Positions 1 through 7,877 of a stretch of 64,000 nt of DNA are shown one piece after another. Each line of letters opens with the position of its first letter. Within the stretch, counting starts at the first letter, position 1. The notes beneath the pieces are model-generated. The model was given only the letters and a program-made list of their open reading frames with translations. It was not told the origin of the DNA and did not search any database. Source of the DNA: an uncultured Prevotellaceae bacterium (GTDB lineage Bacteria; Bacteroidota; Bacteroidia; Bacteroidales; Bacteroidaceae); assembly GCA_947176895.1 (NCBI GenBank), contig CAMWSK010000009.1:1-64000 (forward strand), read 5' to 3'. Made by a program: the position numbers and the translations under genes.

Positions 1-985
<985 letters not shown>

Positions 986-1044
986 TTAAAGTATGAATAA
1001 TAGAATTATTTTTCTCTATATTATTTCTTTTCTTGTTTGCACTG

Positions 1045-1072
1045 CAAAATTACAAAAAAACTTTTACTTTTG
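1045..1072. promoter_or_regulatory. Divergent -7 elements for gap and the outer-membrane protein gene
   Basis: Two Bacteroidetes-type -7 boxes face opposite ways 12 bp apart: TAATTTTG on the minus strand (1052-1045) towards gap and TACTTTTG on the plus strand (1065-1072) towards the gene at 1118. Neither has a clear TTTG at the expected -33 distance. The two polymerases could not bind simultaneously at such close range, so mutual interference is possible (inference). Confidence 0.5.
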
Positions 1073-1117
1073 CACTTAAAGAACAATTTATTTTTCAACC
1101 CTTATAAATTATTATTT

Positions 1118-1843
1118 ATGAAGAAAAAAGTTATGCTTTCTGCATTTGCTTTGCTGCTTTCGGCAAACGTCATGGCATTGGACAATGAGCCGGAAAAGGG
1201 TGCCACTACCACTGCATTTTTGGGAATGAACGTTTCCAAAGTGCGTAACTCCCTCTACGATGAAGCCAAAGTGGGCGGGACTTTTGGCGTGAAGTTCGAC
1301 TACGTTTTGCCGTATGCCCATGGTACATACCTTTCTGCCGGTTTGGACTGGACACTGAAGGGCTCAAAAACTTCCATTAGCGCTTTCCCGGGGGAAGCAG
1401 GTCTTGACCCTACCGATGCTACGGCCAAGTATTGTCTTCACTATCTGGAGATTCCCGTGCACGTGGGCTTCCGCTACAACCTCTCTTCAAGCATTGGCTT
1501 TTATGGCGAGGTGGGTCCTTATTTTGCTGTCGGTGTCGGTGGTAAGCATAAGTTGAGAGTGGACGCCGATGGTTCGGATTGGAACAAAATCGAGGACGAA
1601 CTGAGCTATCCCATATTCAAGGATGACAAGCAAAAAGAGACCTTCCAACGCTGGGATGCAGGTTTGGGCTTCCGTGTGGGAGCAGAGTTCAACCGGCATT
1701 ATAACGTTATGCTGGGGTGTGATTGGGGGCTGACCGATATGTTGCGCGATGACTATCGTGATTTTGTCTATGACACCACAAACACTAAATTGGAGAAGTG
1801 CAAGAATTTTAATTTTACGATAGCCGTCGGCTACCGGTTCTGA
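1118..1843 (+). CDS. Outer-membrane beta-barrel protein, paralogue 1
   Basis: Predicted 241-residue outer-membrane barrel of the small PorT/OmpW-like Bacteroidetes type. The ORF track begins at 1037, but the ATG at 1118 starts a clean signal peptide (MKKKVMLSAFALLLSANVMA) and lies downstream of the -7 box, so it is preferred. The mature part alternates short aromatic-rich beta strands ([29 protein letters not shown]) and ends in an aromatic C-terminus, YRF, typical for BAM-dependent barrels. The next gene is a clear paralogue: both share EPEKG near the N-terminus, the IPVHVG strand, GPYFAVGV and [10 protein letters not shown] hairpin terminator follows, so each copy is probably its own transcript. 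Function is unknown; the class is well supported. Confidence 0.85.
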   Translation: MKKKVMLSAFALLLSANVMALDNEPEKGATTTAFLGMNVSKVRNSLYDEAKVGGTFGVKFDYVLPYAHGTYLSAGLDWTLKGSKTSISAFPGEAGLDPTDATAKYCLHYLEIPVHVGFRYNLSSSIGFYGEVGPYFAVGVGGKHKLRVDADGSDWNKIEDELSYPIFKDDKQKETFQRWDAGLGFRVGAEFNRHYNVMLGCDWGLTDMLRDDYRDFVYDTTNTKLEKCKNFNFTIAVGYRF

Positions 1844-1878
1844 CTTTGCCATTTCCCTTTCGGGAATTTTATGTTTCC

Positions 1879-1914
1879 GGGGCTGTTTCGCAGGTTGCGA
1901 AGCGGCCCCTTTTT
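1879..1914 (+). terminator. Intrinsic terminator after outer-membrane protein 1
   Basis: A 14-bp stem with two G-T wobble pairs (GGGGCTGTTTCGCA with TGCGAAGCGGCCCC), a 3-base loop GGT and a run of five T. It lies 35 bp after the stop codon. Confidence 0.85.
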
Positions 1915-2075
1915 GTGCTTTTAGAGCAATAGAAACCATTGCCTGGCAGAAATCTTGGCATCCGGATTGGAAAAGTTGTTTTTCTGCCAATCATTTTCCT
2001 GTCTGAAGGTTTTAGTTAACGTGAGCTCGATGAAAAATTCCCATCTGTAAAAATTCTTCATCTCACAGTCTCCGC

Positions 2076-2159
2076 AAAAACATCAAGACGTTTTTGAAAA
2101 ACATGAACACGTTTTTCAAAAAGATGAACATGTTTTCCCAAAAACATCAATATGTTTTT
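2076..2159. repeat. Array of four CATGAACATG-type near-palindromes
   Basis: Four tandem units of about 20 bp with a period of 21-22 bp. They begin at about 2076, 2097, 2118 and 2140 and resemble AAAAACATGAACATGTTTTT. Unit changes are mostly C/G and T/C swaps within the core (CATCAAGACG, CATGAACACG, GATGAACATG, CATCAATATG). It sits in the 407-bp gap between the two outer-membrane protein genes. The rest of the gap holds the terminator at 1879 and the promoter at 2182. The same family recurs at 10791 and 56996. Confidence 0.85.
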
Positions 2160-2181
2160 ATCACCTTTAACAAATAGTATG

Positions 2182-2211
2182 TTGCAGTTTCCATAAAATG
2201 ATGTATCTTTG
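2182..2211 (+). promoter_or_regulatory. Bacteroidetes-type promoter for outer-membrane protein 2
   Basis: TTG at 2182-2184, a 19-bp spacer and TATCTTTG at 2204-2211, matching the Bacteroidetes primary sigma consensus. It lies 39 bp ahead of the ATG and directly after the palindrome array. Confidence 0.8.
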
Positions 2212-2250
2212 TTTCATTGAATCAACTCAATACATAACAGAAACAGCATT

Positions 2251-3012
2251 ATGAAAAGACTTATCCTTTCCGCCCTCGCCTTGTTGGGCATTGTCAATGT
2301 TCAGGCAGTTGATTTTGAGCCTGAAAAGGGTTTTACCACACAAATTACTCTTGGTATGAACGTATCGCAAATCCGAGGCACGGTGTTTGACATCAACCCT
2401 TTGGCAGATGGCTGGGTGGACCCTCGTGCCAAGGTGGGTCTTAACGTTGGCATCAACGGGCGTCTCATGCTGCCCGAAGCTCACGGAACGTATCTGATGG
2501 CCGGTGTGGAATGGAGCCAGAAGGGCGGCAAGTATTCGCGCCCGGTTACCTGGGTGGAAAACAAGGTTCCTTATAGTACCACCCACAAATTTAATATGCA
2601 CTATATCAACATTCCCGTGCATGTGGGTTATCATTACAACTTCGACCGCGATTGGGGAGTGTACGGAGAGTTCGGCCCTTACTTCGCCGTGGGCGTATGC
2701 GGAAAGAACAAAATGACCACCGGCAGTGACGGGCGCGAAGCCAATGAGATGGAGGATGCGCTGAGGTACAATGTCTTCAACAAGACGTCTTCCAACAAGG
2801 CTTTGGGCGGTTTCCAGCGTTTCGACTGTGGTCTGGGCTTGCGTTTCGGCGGAGAATACAAGGGTGTCTATTCGGTTAACCTGGGACTTGACTGGGGCCT
2901 GACCGATATGCTCCGCGATGAATATCGTGATGATTATTTCGACGAAAAACATGTAGAGTGTGGTAAACTTAAGAATTTTAGCATGTCGCTTACTTTGGGC
3001 TACAGATTCTAA
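2251..3012 (+). CDS. Outer-membrane beta-barrel protein, paralogue 2
   Basis: A 253-residue predicted outer-membrane barrel. The signal peptide [19 protein letters not shown] precedes [20 protein letters not shown], which parallels the mature start of paralogue 1. Conserved blocks shared with that protein include [22 protein letters not shown] and [15 protein letters not shown], and both end in a Tyr-Arg-Phe tripeptide. The main differences are in predicted loops: residues about 45-60 and 85-105 here are longer. The tandem arrangement points to duplication followed by loop divergence, as expected for surface-exposed loops. It has its own promoter. No specific ligand or partner can be assigned. 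Confidence 0.85.
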   Translation: MKRLILSALALLGIVNVQAVDFEPEKGFTTQITLGMNVSQIRGTVFDINPLADGWVDPRAKVGLNVGINGRLMLPEAHGTYLMAGVEWSQKGGKYSRPVTWVENKVPYSTTHKFNMHYINIPVHVGYHYNFDRDWGVYGEFGPYFAVGVCGKNKMTTGSDGREANEMEDALRYNVFNKTSSNKALGGFQRFDCGLGLRFGGEYKGVYSVNLGLDWGLTDMLRDEYRDDYFDEKHVECGKLKNFSMSLTLGYRF

Positions 3013-3023
3013 AGAAATTTCAC

Positions 3024-3031
3024 TACTTTTG
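3024..3031 (+). promoter_or_regulatory. Candidate -7 element for guaA
   Basis: TACTTTTG fits TAnnTTTG and lies 35 bp before the guaA ATG. No good -33 element is seen at 19 bp, so transcription might also continue from the upstream gene; no terminator is visible in the 53-bp gap. Confidence 0.5.
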
Positions 3032-3065
3032 CATCGCGAAGCAAACTAATACAATCCCACTGTTT

Positions 3066-4676
3066 ATGCAACAGAAAATCATTATTCTGGATTTCGGAAG
3101 CCAGACCACGCAGCTGATCGCCCGTCGACTGCGCGAGTTGGACACTTTCTGTGAAATCTTGCCCTACAACAAATTTCCTAACGACGACCCTTCTGTCATT
3201 GGCGTCATCCTGGCCGGAAGTCCGCTCAGCGTTTATGATGAGAAGGCGTTTAAGGTAGACCTGAGTCAGTTCCGTGGTAAGATGCCCGTCTTGGGCATCT
3301 GCTATGGCGCACAGTTCATCAGCCACACATTGGGTGGCAGGGTGGAACCTGCCGGCAGTCGCGAGTATGGCCGTGCCAATCTTACTGCCATCGACACCCA
3401 AGACCCTTTGTTCAAGGGGTTTGACAAAGGTAGTCAGGTGTGGATGAGTCATGGCGACACCATCACCGCTTTACCCGATGGCTTTCACGCCATTGCCGGC
3501 ACCGACCACGTGACCAACGCTGCTTTTGCTGCCGACAACGAGCCTATCTGGGGTGTCCAGTTCCACCCCGAGGTGTTCCACAGCGTGCAGGGAACACTGC
3601 TTTTGCAGAATTTTGTGGAAACAATATGCGGAGGCCGCCGCGATTGGAGTGCCGCCAACTACATAGACACTACCGTAGCCGAATTGAAACAACAGATTGG
3701 TACCGACCGTGTCATTCTGGGTCTTTCGGGTGGCGTGGACAGTTCTGTGGCAGCCGTTCTTCTGAATCGGGCCATCGGCAAACAACTCACTTGCATCTTT
3801 GTGGACCACGGCATGTTGCGCAAAAACGAGTTTGCCGATGTGATGAGGGATTATGAATGTCTTGGGCTTAACGTGATAGGTGTGGATGCCAGTGACAAGT
3901 TCATGAGTGACCTGGCAGGAGTGACCGATCCCGAGCAGAAGCGTAAAATCATCGGTCGCGATTTCGTTGAAGTGTTCAACGCCGAGGCCAAGAAGATTAC
4001 CGACGCCAAGTGGTTGGCTCAGGGAACCATCTATCCCGATCGCATCGAAAGTCTGAACATTACAGGCAAGGTAATCAAAAGTCATCATAACGTAGGCGGC
4101 CTGCCCGAGGAGATGCATCTGCAACTCTGTGAGCCTTTGAAGTGGCTGTTCAAGGACGAGGTACGTCGCGTGGGCCGCCAGTTGGGCATGCCCGAGCACC
4201 TTATCACCCGCCATCCTTTCCCCGGCCCCGGTCTGGCCGTGCGCATCCTTGGGGACATCACCCGCGAGAAGGTGGCCGTGTTGCAGGAGGCCGATGACAT
4301 CTATATCCGCGGGTTGCGTGATTATAAGGTGAAATTGTCGGGTGAGGAGGCACGCCGCGTGCTGGCTGCGGGAGTACCTGCCGAGATGAAGGACGGCGAG
4401 ATTGAGGTCAGCCTCTACGATCAGGTGTGGCAGGCCGGCACCATCCTGTTGAGCGAAGTGCGTAGTGTGGGCGTGATGGGTGACGAACGAACCTATGAAA
4501 ATCCCGTAGCCTTGCGTGCCGTAACCAGTACAGATGCCATGACTGCCGATTGGGCCCATCTGCCTTACGACTTCCTGGCCAAGGTGAGCAATGATATCAT
4601 AAACAAGGTGAAGGGTGTGAACCGCGTATGCTACGACATCTCTTCCAAGCCACCTTCGACAATCGAGTGGGAGTGA
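3066..4676 (+). CDS. guaA: GMP synthase (glutamine-hydrolysing)
   Basis: Converts XMP to GMP with ATP and glutamine, the last step of guanine nucleotide synthesis; cytosolic. It has 536 residues, the usual length. Domains in order: class I glutamine amidotransferase (residues 1 to about 190) with catalytic Cys79 in GICYGAQ and the His/Glu pair in VQFHPE; the ATP pyrophosphatase domain with the P-loop [10 protein letters not shown] near residue 216; and the dimerisation domain ending in [11 protein letters not shown], the characteristic GuaA C-terminus. The gene is followed by a strong terminator, so it is probably transcribed alone or with the preceding barrel gene. The antisense ORF of 362 codons in the track is a shadow. 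Confidence 0.98.
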   Translation: MQQKIIILDFGSQTTQLIARRLRELDTFCEILPYNKFPNDDPSVIGVILAGSPLSVYDEKAFKVDLSQFRGKMPVLGICYGAQFISHTLGGRVEPAGSREYGRANLTAIDTQDPLFKGFDKGSQVWMSHGDTITALPDGFHAIAGTDHVTNAAFAADNEPIWGVQFHPEVFHSVQGTLLLQNFVETICGGRRDWSAANYIDTTVAELKQQIGTDRVILGLSGGVDSSVAAVLLNRAIGKQLTCIFVDHGMLRKNEFADVMRDYECLGLNVIGVDASDKFMSDLAGVTDPEQKRKIIGRDFVEVFNAEAKKITDAKWLAQGTIYPDRIESLNITGKVIKSHHNVGGLPEEMHLQLCEPLKWLFKDEVRRVGRQLGMPEHLITRHPFPGPGLAVRILGDITREKVAVLQEADDIYIRGLRDYKVKLSGEEARRVLAAGVPAEMKDGEIEVSLYDQVWQAGTILLSEVRSVGVMGDERTYENPVALRAVTSTDAMTADWAHLPYDFLAKVSNDIINKVKGVNRVCYDISSKPPSTIEWE

Positions 4677-4729
4677 TGACTCCGCTATGCAGTTGGTTTG
4701 AAATCACCAATTCGTATAAGAGAATCATG

Positions 4730-4768
4730 TGCCGCGGCGAATCAACCGGAACGCCGCGGCATTTTTTT
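4730..4768 (+). terminator. Intrinsic terminator after guaA
   Basis: A perfect 10-bp inverted repeat TGCCGCGGCG / CGCCGCGGCA with a 12-base loop, followed by seven T. Its GCCGCGGCG core is also found in the neighbouring repeat units and in the pheS terminator. Confidence 0.9.
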
Positions 4769-4772
4769 GTGG

Positions 4773-4834
4773 TTCACCGCGGCGTTTTAAAAAACATCGC
4801 GGCGTTTTGTCTCATTCACCGTGGTGAATTTTTT
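4773..4834. repeat. Array of CGCGG-type near-palindromic units after guaA
   Basis: Three consecutive short units follow the guaA terminator: TTCACCGCGGCGTTTT, then AAAAAACATCGCGGCGTTTT, then a hairpin ATTCACC-GT-GGTGAAT followed by T's. The layout (A-run, CATC/CACC, G+C core, T-run) parallels the CATGAACATG arrays but with a CGCGGCG core. A second array of this kind lies at 40955-41061. The track ORF 4628-4870 covers this region but is not a credible gene. Confidence 0.75.
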
Positions 4835-4888
4835 AGTGTTATCATCCCGAGTATAGACTCCCCCAAATAGTCTTTTTCTTTGTTGCAT

Positions 4889-4919
4889 TTTGTGAAATAA
4901 AATATTTAGTGTATCTTTG
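4889..4919 (+). promoter_or_regulatory. Bacteroidetes-type promoter for the sialidase
   Basis: TTTG at 4889-4892, exactly 19 bp, then TATCTTTG at 4912-4919. This is a near-ideal match, 44 bp before the ATG. Confidence 0.88.
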
Positions 4920-4963
4920 AATTTGCGGTAGTGCAAAGTCAAATCTTTTAATATCTTTAATTT

Positions 4964-7750
4964 ATGAAGAAATCATTATCTTTATTTTTTGCCATTGCGG
5001 CTTTCGGATGGTCGGCAGTAGCACAAGCCGGGTCGGGCAAATCTGAGTTCCGCGTGATGAACGAGGATGAGGCTGATATGGTGAATGAATCGGCCTACAA
5101 GTTAAGTACCGAAAGCGAACAGCATTGGTACTATATTGTGAATCAGGGTAAAAATGATTATAGTGAAGGCAAGGTGATGAGCTGCGAAGGCAGTGGTGTG
5201 AAAGTCACCTTTGGCGACAAAGCGTTTATGCCCGACCGCATCTGGAGTCTATGGGAAGGAGCCGATGGCAAGTTGGCCATCAAGAACTACAATAACATAT
5301 ATGTAGGCACGGCTCCGGCAGGCACAGGAAGCAGCACCATGGTGAAAGGTACGGATACGAAGAATGCCATCTACACCATCACTCCCGGGGAGGGGTTCTT
5401 CATTATCGGTGACGGAACCGGGGCACCGTTGCATGCAGCCCGAGACAACGGACAGTGCGTTTTGCGTTGGAATGCTGTAGTTGAAAACGGAGGTCCCAAT
5501 GCTTCGTACTGGAGTTTTGAGGAGGTGGACATGTCTTCTCCCGAGGTTGCCATTGGTTCTACCCTGGTGCAACAGGGCAAGGTGACCACCGGCATCGGTA
5601 ACAGAAACGTGCCCATTATTCGCTCTACGGTCAATGTGGCCGGTCTGGACGGCGAGTTGAAGCTGACCGGATTGAAGGGTAGGGTGGTAGCTACCAGTCT
5701 GAGCGATGTGACGGGAATCCGTCTCTACAGAGCCGCCGATGCGCGTGAATTGTTTGTCGATGCCGATAAGAAGATGGCGTGGCGTGAGGAGAACGGTGAA
5801 CTGCTGGGCGAGGGAACCATTCTGGAGGATGGTACTTACACCATCAGTGTCAATACCAGTCTGCCCGTGGGTACCAGCTATCTGTGGGTGGCACTGGATA
5901 TTGCAGAGGACGCCAAGGAGGGCAACACCGTGGATGCCACCATTACGGGATATGTGGTCGATGGAAAGGATGTTGCCGAGAAGAACGGTAATCCTCGTTA
6001 TCAGGCAACCATTTTCCTCTCAGAAAGTTCTGTGCTGATGCCCATGGACAAGGGGAGCATGTATTATCGCATTCCCGCCATCACCACTACGGCCGACGGC
6101 AAACGCCTGGTGACGCTCACGGACGACCGCATCAATCATGGTGCCGACCTGCCCAACCACTGCTATGTGGTGGCGCAGTACAGCGACGACGGCGGCAAGA
6201 GCTGGAGCGAACCCAAGCGTGTGGCCGGAACTGCAGAAACCGGAGGCGATTATGGTCATGGTGATGCTCAGATTATCACCAACCGCATCACAGGTGAGAT
6301 TATCGGCATCATGACCAGTTCTCCCACTTCCAATGCCGGTTTCTGGGGCAGTACGGTGGAAAAACCTCAGGCATGGAAGGTGATGAAGAGCAAGGATGGC
6401 GGCGAGACGTGGAGTGTTCCCGTAAATCATACCCGGAGTCTTTATGCCCAAGGCAGCCCGAATCCCAATATCGAGGCCGGATTCTCCGGATCCGGTGCGG
6501 GTCTGCAGAAGCGTGACGGCACGCTGATTTCCCCCTTCGTGGGCCGCAATACCGATAAATCACAACACTACTACAATTTCATTTCCAAAGACGGAGGCGA
6601 TACTTGGGAACTCTATGGAAGGTCAGGGACCACGGCAGCTGACGAGCCTAAAGTGCTGGAGCGCAATAATGGTGACTTGGCCATCTCGGTGCGTACCGGA
6701 GGGTATAATTTCCATAACGTGAGCACCAATGACGGTCTTACATGGACAAAGTCACCTCAAACCCGCTTTAGCTCGGGCATCAGTGGCAATGCCTGTGATG
6801 GCGAATATATGGTTTGGTCCAGTAAATTGGACGACAATCCTTGGAACATTGTTCTGCAAACGGGACCCAACAGCGGTTCACGTGAGAATGTGAGCATTGC
6901 GCTTTCCACGGATGAGGGTGAAACCTTCGGAACCCCTAAGACCATCTGTCCCGCCGGGTCAGCCTATAGCGCGGCTACCGTGTTGCCTGATGGCACGCTT
7001 GGCGTTTATTACGAGGAGAACGGCGTCTTCGGCGGATACACCATGCGTTTTGTGCGCTTCAGTCTTGACTGGGCCAGTGACGGCAAATACAAGTTCACGG
7101 ACGAACAGCCTTTTCATCCCGTTCAGACCCAGGTGACGGCCACGATTCGCGATTTCGGCAAGAATACGTTGATGCTCCCTTTTGACGCTGAGTTGCCCAA
7201 CGGACTCAAAGCGTATACCATGACCGGAGAGACAAGAACGTTGGGCTCCGGCGATGATGCCTATCGGGCTATCTTGCTTGATCCCGTAGAGGATAGCCGG
7301 CTAAAGGCTCACAAAGGATATGTTATCGAAGGGGAAGCCGGCAACTACACCTTCCGGCGCCCCGTAAGCGAGTGGAAAAGTACGGCAGATACCTGGCATG
7401 CGGATTTGATTGATGGCGTGATGCGTGGCTGGTATGTGAATGATAAGGTTAAGGGCGATGGTCAGACGATTTACAAGAATCTGCTTAATGTGCAGGCTCT
7501 GGGAGCTCCGGCCTTTGCCCGTGTGTCTAAAAACATCCAGAGTGCCATCACTCCTTATTGTTGCAGTCTGCAACTGGCTACTGCCGATGAACAGTATCTG
7601 CGCCCCGTAGCGCGTGAGGTTGCCGATGGCATATCAAGTGTCGGAGTGGCCACGCCAGCAGCAAGCGCTTACAATCTGCAAGGTATGCCTCATCGCAAGG
7701 GACAGCGTGAGATTGTTGTGAAGAACGGCAAAAAGATGGTAGAGCAATAA
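4964..7750 (+). CDS. nanH: Secreted exo-alpha-sialidase with N- and C-terminal accessory regions
   Basis: Releases terminal sialic acid from host glycoconjugates (GH33). It has 928 residues. The signal peptide is MKKSLSLFFAIAAFGWSAVAQA. Residues about 30-190 are an extra N-terminal region, followed by a beta-sandwich of the neuraminidase N-terminal type (about 200-350). The propeller begins with the arginine motif YRIP (368-371). Several Asp boxes follow (SDDGGKSW, SKDGGETW, SKDGGDTW, STNDGLTW, STDEGETF), and an Asp-rich TDDRINHGADLPN stretch probably holds the catalytic Asp. About 220 residues follow the propeller and end with YNLQG...VVKNGKKM, a tail common on secreted Prevotella/Bacteroides proteins. 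Its convergent neighbour is a defective HTCS regulator, the type that commonly controls glycan genes. The sialidase itself looks intact. Confidence 0.95.
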   Translation: MKKSLSLFFAIAAFGWSAVAQAGSGKSEFRVMNEDEADMVNESAYKLSTESEQHWYYIVNQGKNDYSEGKVMSCEGSGVKVTFGDKAFMPDRIWSLWEGADGKLAIKNYNNIYVGTAPAGTGSSTMVKGTDTKNAIYTITPGEGFFIIGDGTGAPLHAARDNGQCVLRWNAVVENGGPNASYWSFEEVDMSSPEVAIGSTLVQQGKVTTGIGNRNVPIIRSTVNVAGLDGELKLTGLKGRVVATSLSDVTGIRLYRAADARELFVDADKKMAWREENGELLGEGTILEDGTYTISVNTSLPVGTSYLWVALDIAEDAKEGNTVDATITGYVVDGKDVAEKNGNPRYQATIFLSESSVLMPMDKGSMYYRIPAITTTADGKRLVTLTDDRINHGADLPNHCYVVAQYSDDGGKSWSEPKRVAGTAETGGDYGHGDAQIITNRITGEIIGIMTSSPTSNAGFWGSTVEKPQAWKVMKSKDGGETWSVPVNHTRSLYAQGSPNPNIEAGFSGSGAGLQKRDGTLISPFVGRNTDKSQHYYNFISKDGGDTWELYGRSGTTAADEPKVLERNNGDLAISVRTGGYNFHNVSTNDGLTWTKSPQTRFSSGISGNACDGEYMVWSSKLDDNPWNIVLQTGPNSGSRENVSIALSTDEGETFGTPKTICPAGSAYSAATVLPDGTLGVYYEENGVFGGYTMRFVRFSLDWASDGKYKFTDEQPFHPVQTQVTATIRDFGKNTLMLPFDAELPNGLKAYTMTGETRTLGSGDDAYRAILLDPVEDSRLKAHKGYVIEGEAGNYTFRRPVSEWKSTADTWHADLIDGVMRGWYVNDKVKGDGQTIYKNLLNVQALGAPAFARVSKNIQSAITPYCCSLQLATADEQYLRPVAREVADGISSVGVATPAASAYNLQGMPHRKGQREIVVKNGKKMVEQ

Positions 7751-7785
7751 AATATTGCACGTACTGATTTGTATTTTCTATTTTG

Positions 7786-7839
7786 GGTGTCCGGTAAAGC
7801 TTTTGGATAAGTTTTCTATCTATAAGTTTACCGGACACC
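7786..7839. terminator. Bidirectional terminator between sialidase and HTCS genes
   Basis: A perfect 13-bp inverted repeat GGTGTCCGGTAAA / TTTACCGGACACC around a 28-base loop, with a T-rich tract on the right side (AATATTTTTCT) and T's to the left on the other strand. It lies between convergent genes. Confidence 0.75.
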
Positions 7840-7877
7840 AATATTTTTCTATAGATGAGGAAGTCGTAGGAGTTGTC

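Noticed and set aside
2076-2159. Possible CRISPR array
   Set aside because: Units are about 20 bp, degenerate, palindromic and directly abutting; there are no unique spacers and no cas genes.
3471-4559. 362-codon antisense ORF in guaA
   Set aside because: His/Gln-rich translation typical of antisense frames of G+C-biased genes; guaA is intact on the plus strand.
4628-4870. 80-codon ORF after guaA
   Set aside because: Runs through the terminator and repeat array; no plausible start context.
7600-7750. C-terminal tail of the sialidase as a type IX secretion sorting domain
   Set aside because: The YNLQG/NGKK tail resembles a short Prevotella/Bacteroides C-terminal motif but lacks a full-length sorting domain; no secretion-system gene is present to support it.
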